In this document: positions 8,784 to 16,073 of the stretch, in pieces
How positions within the stretch are numbered: position 1 is the first letter of the stretch
How the letters are laid out: the number at the start of each line of letters is the position of its first letter
From: Mesorhizobium waimense
GTDB taxonomy: Bacteria; Pseudomonadota; Alphaproteobacteria; Rhizobiales; Rhizobiaceae
Direction of reading: 5' to 3'
DNA length: 64,000 bases
NCBI RefSeq assembly: GCF_003601975.1
Contig: NZ_QZWZ01000001.1
Coordinates: 1 to 64,000 of the forward strand
Translations under genes and position numbers: made by a program
Notes under the pieces: generated by a model
Databases searched by the model: none
What the model was told of the DNA's origin: nothing
What the model saw: the letters and a program-made list of their open reading frames with translations, nothing else

Positions 8784-10458
8784 TCACTCCGGCAGCCCAG
8801 CGAACCGCATGTGTTCGAGCCATCGGTCGAGGGCTCCGGGGGCGAGGTAGGTCTTCTCCCACTGCTTGCGTTGTTTGCTGATGGAGTCGCCGGGCGAGTC
8901 CTGGAGGAAAACCGCAAGCGCTTTCTTTGCCTCCGGCTGGTTTCCCAGGCAGGCGTGGATCCCGGCAAGCATTCGGTGTGCGCCGCTCGGGATTCTGGAC
9001 ATTTTCCGCATCGCCGTCAGCGCAGCCCCGCAATCGTTCTTTTCGTAGAGCGCCCAGCCCATCTGCCAGTTGAACCAGTCAGGGTAGAAAGGATCGATGC
9101 CCTTGGCCTGCTCGATCCGACCGATCGCTTCGTCGGTGCGGCCAACATCGAGCAGCACGCCCGCACTGTGGACGAGGATATTCGGGTCGCTGGGGTTCAG
9201 GGCTATCGCCACGTCGAACCGTGCAAGGGCCAGCTCCATCTCGCCGGCTTCGCTATGGATTTGGGCGCGGATATGATGCGAGTCGGCATCGTACGGACCG
9301 AGCAGGATTGCCTTGTCAGCGTACTCGGCGGCGCGCTTCAACGCCTCGTCGGGGTTATTTTCCTGCTTGTGCCAGAATACCGCGTCATTGCGATAGGTCC
9401 AGGCCATCCCGATATAGCCGAATTGGGAGTTCGGATCCGCTTCGATGGCCTTGAGGCTGAACTGCTGCAGCAACTCGTTCCCCGCGGCTGAGAAGTCCTC
9501 GACGATCTCGGCCCTCCCCATCAGGTAATAGCTGAGCGCGCTGACCTGCGCGGCGTCGCTCTTTGGCAGGGGGCGCTCGATGCTCGACCCGACCCGATCC
9601 GCAAGCGTGCGGATGATCTCCTCCTGGACGACGAAAAAATCGCCAATCTCCCGGTTGTAGGTGTTGGCCCAGACATGCGATCCGTCATGCGCATTCAGCA
9701 ACTGGGCGGTCACTTTCAGCCGGCCTCCGATCTTCTGCTGACTGCCCTCGAGCAGGTAGTCGACGCCGAGTTCATCTCCGATCTGCCTGATGTCGATCGG
9801 CTGGTCGCGGTACCTGAAGCTCGAGTTCCGCGCGATCACGGCATAAGTCTTGCTCCGCGCAAGCTCGGTGATGATCCCCTCAGCGACGGCATCACTGAGA
9901 TATCCCTTGTCCGCGCCGGCACTCATGTCGTCGAAGGCAAGGATCGCAATCCTCGGCATGTCGCTCGAACGAACCGGAGTGGCTCGCCATATTTGTGCGC
10001 CGTAATATGTGCCGATCGCTGCCGCAACGAGAACGATTGCAGCCAGAATGAAGCCGCGTCGCGAGAAACGCGTCTTGGCACGTTCCGTGCCGGCTGCGGC
10101 GTTTGGGTCCGCTGCGTCCGATGGATCGGCATTCAGCCGGTAGCCTCGCTTGGGGAGGGTTTCCACGATCACGTGCTCGTGGTCCCCCAAAGCGCGGCGA
10201 ATATCGGCAATACATTGCGTGAGGCTGTCGTCGGTCACGAAGGTATCGGGCCAAACCGCCTGCATCAGCGCGTCCTTGGACACGATCTCGCCCGGTCGCG
10301 CCGCGAGCACGGATGAGCACCTCGGCAGACTGGCTGCGAAGGTCAACCGCTTTACCTTCGACTGGTTGAAGCTGTTTGTGGTTCGTCAGAAAGACAAAAC
10401 CGCCGAACGTGATCGTTTCAGCAGATTTCGGCTCAATTTCAGGAGCCGTTCGGGACAT
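8784..10458 (-). pseudogene. Winged-helix regulator with TolB-like and TPR regions, frameshifted
   Basis: The natural start is the ATG at 10458 preceded by GGAGGG. It reads SAETITFGGFVFLTN and KAVDLRSQSAEVL, the first half of an OmpR/CadC-type winged helix. The frame then shifts near 10311; dropping one base joins it to VLAARPGEIVSKDALMQAVW and the recognition region CIADIRRALGD. A membrane helix follows (FILAAIVLVAAAIGTYYG), then RIAILAFDDMS, a TolB-like region, and TPR units. Intact, this would be a CadC-like membrane-anchored transcription factor. It is the paralogue of the two cyclases with a DNA-binding head. Confidence 0.7.
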
Positions 10459-10556
10459 TTCACCCTCCCGGCGCGCTTCCTAACTCTAGCCAATTCGGCC
10501 TTCGCGCCTTCGCTTCCAAGCGATCCCGGCAGCACCGGATTGGAAAGGAGGATAAC

Positions 10557-10910
10557 ATGAAACGCACCAAGCTCATCATCGCTCTCGCTCTTCTTTTGGC
10601 AGCGCAAACGGCTGCGGAAGCGGATTCCCGCATCGCGAAACTCTGCGGCTCGGACCATGTCAACGAGGCCGCCTCAAGGGACGATGCCCGTCCAAACCCC
10701 GGCGGTTTCTATGTTACCAGCCTCAGGGAGCAGGTCAGTGAGGGTGACCCTCGCATCATCCTGAGCACCAGCGACGATTTCTATCTCTGCACCCGACCGG
10801 CCGCGACCCCCGATATGGACACGACGAAGGCGCTGTTGCTGATGAAAGAACGCGTCGTGAAGTATCTCTTTGTGCCGGTCATTCGGCGGGACACCCGCGA
10901 ACCGTCCTAA
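10557..10910 (+). CDS. Small secreted protein of unknown function
   Basis: 117 residues; start ATG at 10557 with AAGGAGG 6 bases upstream. Residues 1-22 are a typical Sec signal peptide (KRTKLIIALALLLAA) ending near AEA. The mature part has two Cys (KLCGS and YLCTRP) that could pair in the periplasm. No family recognised. It is divergent from the winged-helix gene at 10458 with about 98 bases between, so it is a reasonable candidate target of that regulator (inference). Confidence 0.7.
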   Translation: MKRTKLIIALALLLAAQTAAEADSRIAKLCGSDHVNEAASRDDARPNPGGFYVTSLREQVSEGDPRIILSTSDDFYLCTRPAATPDMDTTKALLLMKERVVKYLFVPVIRRDTREPS

Positions 10911-11031
10911 ACTGCTGCCCAACCCGCGATCCGGGACACGTTGCATCGAGAGGAGGACTCACCCAAGGGCGGCTACGGCTTCGCGCCAACTCCGCCGTTG
11001 GGCCGCTTGCGCCGAACGGCAGCTCATGGCG

Positions 11032-11198
11032 GATATTGTTGAAAAAGTCCGCCGCACCGCAATGTCGCCACCGATAATAGAATCCCTTTCCACCCCAGCG
11101 TATTGCATGGAATCAGGATTCAATTTTGGGTCTTTGCGGAAACACCATTCTACGCAAATGCCATTTGCAGCCGCGACCCGGACTTTTTCAACGGTATC
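11032..11198. repeat. MITE-like element with inverted ends
   Basis: GTTGAAAAAGTCCG at 11038-11051 is the exact reverse complement of CGGACTTTTTCAAC at 11179-11192. Similarity extends outward on both sides (GATAttG and its counterpart GGTATC). The 127 bases between hold no gene. The size and paired ends suggest a non-autonomous mobile element, though flanking target duplications were not evident. Confidence 0.55.
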
Positions 11199-11297
11199 GG
11201 CGCAAAGCCGACCTTGCCTCCGAGGAGATCTCAAAAATCAATGGGCGCAGCAATGACATAGCGGTGCCCAGTTTCATCCTGACCGGTGCGCCATTCC
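11179..11297 (+). repeat. Dispersed repeat, copy C (longest)
   Basis: Starts with the GACTTTTTCAACGGTATCGG border, continues through GACCTTGCCTCCGAG and ATCAATGGGCGCAGCAATGA, and ends at CCGGTGCGCCATTCC. It overlaps the right end of the inverted-repeat element at 11032-11198. Confidence 0.65.
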
Positions 11298-11421
11298 ATC
11301 CAATTGAAATTGCTTGCTTTTTAGACTCTCCAACGTTGGTCGCGGTAGGCTCCCCTCGCGAGACTCGCCAAACTTCGGAATGATAGGGAGGCTGCCAAGT
11401 GCTCGAAACGGCCTTGTGCAG

Positions 11422-12066
11422 TCAGCTTGGCTCTGCCTGCCCACCGATCCGACCAATATCCTCCAGGACCGAGCGGATTTGCGGCCAAGGAAACTCGGCA
11501 TCGTCCTTCGACGGCTGCCCTTCCCTGAGTATGGCATCAAGCTTCGCTGCGACACCGGCAAGGGAGATAGCTGGCGTTTCTGACAATACCCCAAGCAAAG
11601 TCTCCGCCCGACCAGCTGCCTCGCTTTCAGCACGCAATGTGGCAGAATAGCCAATCGCCCGGTCATAGGCATCCCAGCGCGCCTTATGAGTCGCCAAATC
11701 GGCCTCGGCCTTCGCACCTCCCTCCGTCTCCATAGATCCGACGCCGAGCACATCGCGAAGCGCCTCGGGTGAACGCAGCGTAGCGGGCCCATCATCGGAC
11801 AACTGGATCATCACATTGGGAAAGCCGACTTCTTCTGCGAGCTTGCGCTCCAAACGCTGCTGCTCGCGGCTCAACCGATCGGTCTCTTCATGAGCAGCTT
11901 GCCATTCGCGCCACACTGCGACGGCAGGATCGGCTGATTGGTCTCTTTCTAGATCGTTACTGGCAACGGCTCCTGGCTGCGATCCAGCGATTGGAGCCGG
12001 TGTTGCGCGAAATAGTCCCCCGCGGGTGACGGAAGGCAAAGTCGTGCTATTGTCGGAATCAGCCAT
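11422..12066 (-). CDS. Hypothetical protein with coiled-coil segment
   Basis: 214 residues from an ATG at 12066. The N-terminal 40 residues look disordered (Ser, Thr, Pro rich). A charged helical stretch at about 50-77 (EETDRLSREQQRLERKLAE) is likely coiled coil. Alanine-rich helices follow. No signal peptide or membrane segment. The family is not recognised. Composition and codon use look coding throughout, with no internal stops. Confidence 0.6.
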   Translation of the reverse strand: MADSDNSTTLPSVTRGGLFRATPAPIAGSQPGAVASNDLERDQSADPAVAVWREWQAAHEETDRLSREQQRLERKLAEEVGFPNVMIQLSDDGPATLRSPEALRDVLGVGSMETEGGAKAEADLATHKARWDAYDRAIGYSATLRAESEAAGRAETLLGVLSETPAISLAGVAAKLDAILREGQPSKDDAEFPWPQIRSVLEDIGRIGGQAEPS

Positions 12067-12155
12067 GATCCGAGCTCCAAACAGCTTGGGTTGTGGTCAG
12101 GCCGAGCGACGTGTTCGAGCACGTCGTTCGGCTGCAAAGCGCGAACCACAAGTTA

Positions 12156-12171
12156 CGTACATACCGTACAT
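12156..12171 (+). promoter_or_regulatory. Possible operator: CGTACAT direct repeats
   Basis: CGTACAT occurs at 12156-12162 and again at 12165-12171, a 9-bp step, just upstream of the broken ribbon-helix-helix gene. Ribbon-helix-helix repressors commonly bind such closely spaced repeats upstream of their own gene, so this may be the autoregulatory site. Confidence 0.35.
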
Positions 12172-12185
12172 TACGGACACGCCCA

Positions 12186-12353
12186 TTGTCAAATACGCCT
12201 GATCCTGTTGACACCAAAACTGAGCGCTTCGAATTGCGACTCTCGAGTGACTTGCTTGCTCGCGTTGACGAATGGCGTCGCAATTAGCCCGATCTTCCCA
12301 CTAGATCAGAAGCTTTCCGCCGACTGGTGGAGACTGGCCTAGGCTCTAAATAG
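12186..12353 (+). pseudogene. Ribbon-helix-helix (CopG/Arc type) regulator with premature stop
   Basis: From a TTG at 12186 the frame reads TERFELRLSSDLLARVDEWR, a standard strand plus first helix. A TAG at 12285-12287 interrupts it. The same frame then continues PTRSEAFRRLVETGLGSK to a stop at 12351, which is the second helix including the SEAFRRLVE turn. A CAG-to-TAG change would explain the break. No partner toxin is visible downstream. Confidence 0.6.
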
Positions 12354-12416
12354 CTGGCGGCCCAGCGCAATCCTTGTGGCTTAGCAGTCAATAAAGGCGT
12401 GCTGTTCGCTTGATTT

Positions 12417-12530
12417 TTATCGAATGATCTGTCGCAGCCACTCCGCATACCCACTTAAATCGTCTGGCATCCGCCCTACTTCTGCCAGGGTGCTACCGGC
12501 CGAGAGCTGACAGACGGCTTTTCGACATCA
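12417..12530 (-). pseudogene. Possible gene remnant (C-terminal fragment)
   Basis: A 36-codon open frame ending at 12417 reads LAEVGRMPDDLSGYAEWLRQ. It looks like a natural protein end but has no start codon or ribosome site. I cannot name the family. Otherwise the stretch 12354-12554 holds nothing recognisable. Confidence 0.25.
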
Positions 12531-12554
12531 GAAAGCGGCAGCTGGAGTTTCAAG

Positions 12555-12902
12555 TCATTGTGGGTCGGTGAGGAAGGGCATGATATCCACGCCGTCTCCC
12601 GGGAAGACGGTGAAATGCGGGTGGTTCTCAAACAGGCGGGCGGCAGCCTCGATGGTATCGGCCTCGATGACAATGTAGCCGCAGAAAGGGTTCACGGCGT
12701 CGGCGATGCCGTCTTTTGTAACGCGCGTCGTTCTGCCGACCATACCGCCGCGATCAGGGAAGAATGCGGCGTTTCTCTCCTCCCAGTCCACCCACTGCTG
12801 CAAGCCGACGGTATCAATCGCATCTTGCTCGGGCTTGGGCAGGCTGCGAAAGCGGGCAAGGTCTTCGGGCTTCATCGTGTAGACGGCAAGAAAGCGGGGC
12901 AT
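12555..12902 (-). CDS. YCII-related protein
   Basis: 115 residues from an ATG at 12902. MPRFLAVYTMKPEDL and the strand FCGYIVIEADTIEAAARLFENHPHF fit the YCII/DGPF-like ferredoxin fold, whose members are often fused or linked to sigma factors or act as small enzymes of unknown substrate. The ending VDIMPFLTD is typical. No operon partner is present on the same strand, so its role is open. Confidence 0.65.
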   Translation of the reverse strand: MPRFLAVYTMKPEDLARFRSLPKPEQDAIDTVGLQQWVDWEERNAAFFPDRGGMVGRTTRVTKDGIADAVNPFCGYIVIEADTIEAAARLFENHPHFTVFPGDGVDIMPFLTDPQ

Positions 12903-13043
12903 ACGGCGAACTTCGGGCTGGCGGAAGCCTTGTCAGGCTACACTCCTGTGCGGCCGAAGTCACTGCGCATGACCACCCTCCAGGTGCCCGTTTGCGTCAG
13001 TTCGGACGTCTGCTCCGTGCCGGAGCGGCCTCCAAGGGCGGCA

Positions 13044-13229
13044 ATGAACAATGGCGAAGAATGGATCGACGAGGCCATCGAACGGCAGTCGCTTCCCTTG
13101 CTCGGGCGCGTCGACATCGCACTCCGACTAATTGCGGCAAGAGGCAGCACCGAGGCGGCGCATTGGGCGGATGCAATTCGCAAGACGAGGGTACAGCCTG
13201 CGTTCAAGGGGTTCCCGCAGCTTCACTAG
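13044..13229 (+). CDS. Small hypothetical protein
   Basis: 61 residues from an ATG at 13044 (AAGGGCGG upstream). It is strongly helical, with WIDEAIERQSLPLLGRVDIA and EAAHWADAIRK. The frame also extends upstream over the YCII gene, but that part looks like an antisense shadow. The family is unknown; acceptance rests on composition and a possible ribosome site only. Confidence 0.35.
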   Translation: MNNGEEWIDEAIERQSLPLLGRVDIALRLIAARGSTEAAHWADAIRKTRVQPAFKGFPQLH

Positions 13230-13236
13230 AGGTTTT

Positions 13237-13344
13237 CGCAAAGAGGCTCGGGAACACGCCACCAAAGCAGCCCGGCAGCCTGTTCGCTGTCGCGCCGTCG
13301 CCCGCCTCTTGTGAGGCGACGGACGGCTCCAGGCGAAGCAGGCT
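13237..13344 (+). repeat. Direct dispersed repeat with internal hairpin, copy 2
   Basis: Second copy of the 2348-2450 repeat, 10.9 kb away, same orientation. It keeps the CCGTCGCC / GGCGACGG stem and also allows a CGCCTC-TTGT-GAGGCG hairpin. The following 13345-13492 stretch is very GC-rich, contains the perfect palindrome GGCCGCCGGCGGCC, and shows no gene. Confidence 0.6.
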
Positions 13345-13492
13345 GAATTGCAGCGGTGCGCAGCAGCGCCCATTGCAAGAAGGCGGCCGCCGGCGGCCGG
13401 CAGCTAACGCTCCCGGCCGGTGTCATCGGCATTGCAGCTGCGGCCGGCGGCGGCCATTGCAGGTGCACCCGGATCGTGTCGGGGTTTTGGGT

Positions 13493-13787
13493 CTATTCAC
13501 GCTCCTGGAATGAGCTTTTGATGATCTCGACTGCGCGCTTGTCGTCTTGTGTCTGGGGCGGGTTGTCCAGTCGCGATCGTAAGAGGCGACTTCGTGGCCG
13601 CCGTGGTAGAGGCTGAGCTTTGAAATCTGGCCGCCGTCCAGCCCATACCTGCTTCCGACGTCAAAGACTTTGGCGGTGAAGCTGTAGGCGGGGTTTTCGT
13701 TGACTGAGCCGCTCACCCAGAGATCATTTCTAACATCGCCTTGGTGATGGTGATGCGGTCGGTATCCACAATCGGTCCGCTTTCCAT
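13493..13787 (-). pseudogene. DUF7678-like small protein, apparent frameshifts
   Basis: An ATG at 13787 with AAGGAG 7 bases upstream opens MESGPIVDTDRITITKAM but stops at 13713. The conserved domain (WVSGSVNENPAYSFTAKVF, then YGLDGGQISKL) is in the next frame, reachable from a GTG at 13716 or by adding one A near 13727. Near 13560 another single-base addition would join DRDW to QTQDDKRAVEIIKSSFQERE and a stop at 13493. Both lost bases are in A-runs. It is a paralogue of the gene at 464-841. Confidence 0.5.
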
Positions 13788-13900
13788 GGCGGTGACTCCT
13801 TCCTGGTCTGCTGGAGGAGTCTCGCGTTGTTTTCGGCCGCTATTCCTCGGGGAATCCGCGTGGGGGGTAGTTTCGAACGTCTCCGACGCCGCGCAGGCCG

Positions 13901-15214
13901 TCAGGCCTTCACATCAGCGAGGAGGCGGGCCCTGTCGGCAATCGCGGTCATGACCGATTGGACGAGCGGTTCCGGGAAGCCTTTGGGGAGTTTGTCGATG
14001 ACCGCCGCGGCCCCGCGTTCCGCGCTGGCCGCCAGATCATCGCACAGCGATAACATCGCCGGTTTGCCGACGCCGGCAAGATCGGCCGTCTGCAGGAAGT
14101 GGCGCGGCACAATCTCGTGCAGCGAGTAGTGGTTGCTCTTGCCAACGGACATTGCGAGCTTGAATTTCTTGCGGGGGATTTGGTCGGTATCGAGGCTCGG
14201 CTGCGCGCTCAGCACGTCATAGAGCGGCGTCATGCGGTAGCCGCCGCCTGGTGACAGAAAGATGCTGAAGTTTTTGGCGTGCCCGTCTGTCGCGCCCAGT
14301 AGCCAGAAAATGATGCTGGCCCTCATGAATGTCAGGATGTCGGCGTCGGGCGTGTCGCTGCCTTTGAGCAGGTTGATGATGTCGCGCATGCCGGGGCCGC
14401 CCTCCGACTGGTATTTTCTGGTCGGCGGTACGGACAGGGCCTGGCAGCAATCCTCCTGCGGCTGGCGCAGCAGGCGGCCGTCTCTTGTCCAGAGACGGTC
14501 AAAGCGCTCGACAACCAGCGTGCGCCGCTCCCCGAAATCAGCGATCTCCACAGAGGCGACCGGAACGCCCATGCCTTCCAGCAGCTTCAGGCACAGATAT
14601 TCGTTCTCGACGCTGGTCGACAGGTCGATACCGTTCGGCAGGCGGCCGATCTGCGGCTTCAAGATGTGGGTGGTTGCCGTCGTGCCGATCGGCTTGAACC
14701 ATTGGCCGTCGTTTCGCAGCAGCGCTGTTTTCTCCTGGGCGCCAGCAATCGAGATGCGGAAATCTTCGTCTTCGCCCATACCGAGCGGAGCGGAGGCGAG
14801 GTTGTTGATGATGTCGCCGATCTCGGCGCCGGTGACCGGCTTACCGTTGACGTCACCGGCGGTGCCGGGATCGGCGCCGTCGGGCAGGAACTGCAGCGCG
14901 CCGACGCAGTCATGGCCGAGCGCGGTCAGCATGCTGTAGGCATCGGTCCCGGCCGCGCCTACCCTTTCGGCGACGCGCTTGCGGATGTCGCTGCTGTCGG
15001 GGAGCAGGTTGTCGAAGACATTGATGACCGGCTCGCCGATATAGCGGTCCTCCCGCAGCGGCAGCGACAAAGATACAGGGAAGGTGCCGCGGAATGACAG
15101 CCAGTCGTCTGCGTATTTGAAATCGACCGCGCCGGTGGACTCGCGCCGCAGCACGCCGACAAGGCGGCCGTTCAGGAAGACGTTGAGGGGCGCATGGGCG
15201 CGCGGTCGTCCCAT
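13901..15214 (-). CDS. hipA: HipA-type serine/threonine kinase toxin
   Basis: 437 residues, close to the 440 of E. coli HipA. The N-terminal subdomain includes NVFDNLLPDS; ISIAGAQEKTALL matches the Gly-rich phosphate loop; LGATDGHAKNFSIFL carries the catalytic Asp and Asn, and TPLYDVLS the metal-binding Asp. HipA kinases phosphorylate a tRNA synthetase (GltX in E. coli) and cause dormancy unless held by HipB. The start ATG overlaps the hipB stop by one base at 15214, so the pair is co-translated. It appears intact. Confidence 0.9.
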   Translation of the reverse strand: MGRPRAHAPLNVFLNGRLVGVLRRESTGAVDFKYADDWLSFRGTFPVSLSLPLREDRYIGEPVINVFDNLLPDSSDIRKRVAERVGAAGTDAYSMLTALGHDCVGALQFLPDGADPGTAGDVNGKPVTGAEIGDIINNLASAPLGMGEDEDFRISIAGAQEKTALLRNDGQWFKPIGTTATTHILKPQIGRLPNGIDLSTSVENEYLCLKLLEGMGVPVASVEIADFGERRTLVVERFDRLWTRDGRLLRQPQEDCCQALSVPPTRKYQSEGGPGMRDIINLLKGSDTPDADILTFMRASIIFWLLGATDGHAKNFSIFLSPGGGYRMTPLYDVLSAQPSLDTDQIPRKKFKLAMSVGKSNHYSLHEIVPRHFLQTADLAGVGKPAMLSLCDDLAASAERGAAAVIDKLPKGFPEPLVQSVMTAIADRARLLADVKA

Positions 15215-15468
15215 CAGAACAGGTCCTCAATGTCGGCGGCGCTGCCCTTCGTGCGGGAGCGAATGACGAGTTCGAGGTCGAGCGCCGAGAGCGCAGCCAT
15301 CAGCGTCCGCAGCTGGATCGCGGGCTCTCCGGCTTCAAGGCGGGAGACGGTCCCCTGGCGCAGGTGAATGCGATCACCCAGTCCGCCTTGGGTAAGGCCT
15401 GACCGTTTGCGGGCGCGGCGCACAATGGCGCCGAGTTGTTTTTCTGTGCGGGCGATCTGATCGGTCAT
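15214..15468 (-). CDS. hipB: HipB-type XRE antitoxin and repressor
   Basis: 84 residues from the ATG at 15468 (GGAGG five bases upstream); a TTG at 15480 is less likely. A Cro/C1 helix-turn-helix spans about residues 10-60 (RKRSGLTQGGLGDRIHLRQG and VSRLEAG). The short C-terminal tail IRSRTKGSAADIEDLF follows. It should neutralise HipA and repress the operon by binding the palindromes at 15488-15586 just upstream. The divergently read Nudix fragment begins at about 15.6 kb. Confidence 0.9.
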   Translation of the reverse strand: MTDQIARTEKQLGAIVRRARKRSGLTQGGLGDRIHLRQGTVSRLEAGEPAIQLRTLMAALSALDLELVIRSRTKGSAADIEDLF

Positions 15469-15487
15469 GGAAGCCTCCAATGACCAA

Positions 15488-15586
15488 TATACGCGAAGCC
15501 GTATAAATTGTCAATATACGCGTAGCCGTATAATATGGCTTTAATCGCGATCGCGTATAAAATGTAAATATACGTGAATCCGTATA
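15488..15586 (-). promoter_or_regulatory. hipBA operator array, four sites at 27-bp spacing
   Basis: Palindromes TATACG-N6-CGTATA lie at 15488-15505, 15515-15532 and 15569-15586. A fourth at 15542-15559 has a degenerate left half (TAATCG) and a perfect right half. Starts are exactly 27 bp apart. The array sits directly upstream of hipB, matching the four-operator layout of E. coli hipBA with a different recognition sequence. Confidence 0.85.
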
Positions 15587-15624
15587 AAGTCAGTGGCTCC
15601 ATCCAGCTGGCGCTGCCGGCATAG

Positions 15625-16053
15625 AACGCGCTGACTCTGGTTTCTGGATCGGTTTGCGAGTTGGCGACCGGTCCCTTCGTCCGCCGCAAGCCGGCCCTGC
15701 TGCCGGCCGCGATCCAAGTGCCTTGGTCCGGCGAGGCCGGCGGTCCGGTAGGTCTGCTGTCGCCGGAAACCGGGGCGCTGACGCTCGCCTTTGACCACGC
15801 CGATATCCTGGCGATGGCGGTGCTGCGGCTGCGCGGCAAGCTCGACTACTCGGATGTCGGCTTCGCGTTCCTGCCCGAGCTCTTCACGCTGCGCCAGTTG
15901 CAGGATGTGCACGAGGCCATTCTCGGCACGTCGCTCAACAAGCCGGCCTTCCGCCGCGGTCAGCTCGACAAGGGCTGGCTTACTGCCACGGGCGCCCATG
16001 AGGCGGGCACGGCCTATCGCCCGGCGGAGCTTTATCGTTTTCAACGTCCGTAA
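15625..16053 (+). pseudogene. Nudix/NrtR-like regulator, 5'-truncated
   Basis: The frame opens after a stop at 15622 and reads ALTLVSGSVCELATGPF. It continues to a C-terminal winged-helix segment at about LDYSDVGFAFLPELFTLRQL and AFRRGQLDKGWL, as in NrtR-type transcription factors with a Nudix-like N-terminus. The Nudix box is missing and there is no start codon, so most of the N-terminal domain is gone. The break abuts the hipBA operator region. It lies 20 bases upstream of the SPFH gene and was probably the head of that operon. Confidence 0.6.
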
Positions 16054-16073
16054 CCGACTGAGGGAGAACCATC

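Noticed and set aside
12558..13043. Upstream part of a plus-strand frame over the YCII gene
   Set aside because: Antisense to a recognisable YCII protein; only its last 61 codons (13044-13229) have any support.
13385..13460. GC-rich palindromes as a possible replication or integration site
   Set aside because: Only simple GCC/GGC-type palindromes; no recognised attachment or origin features.
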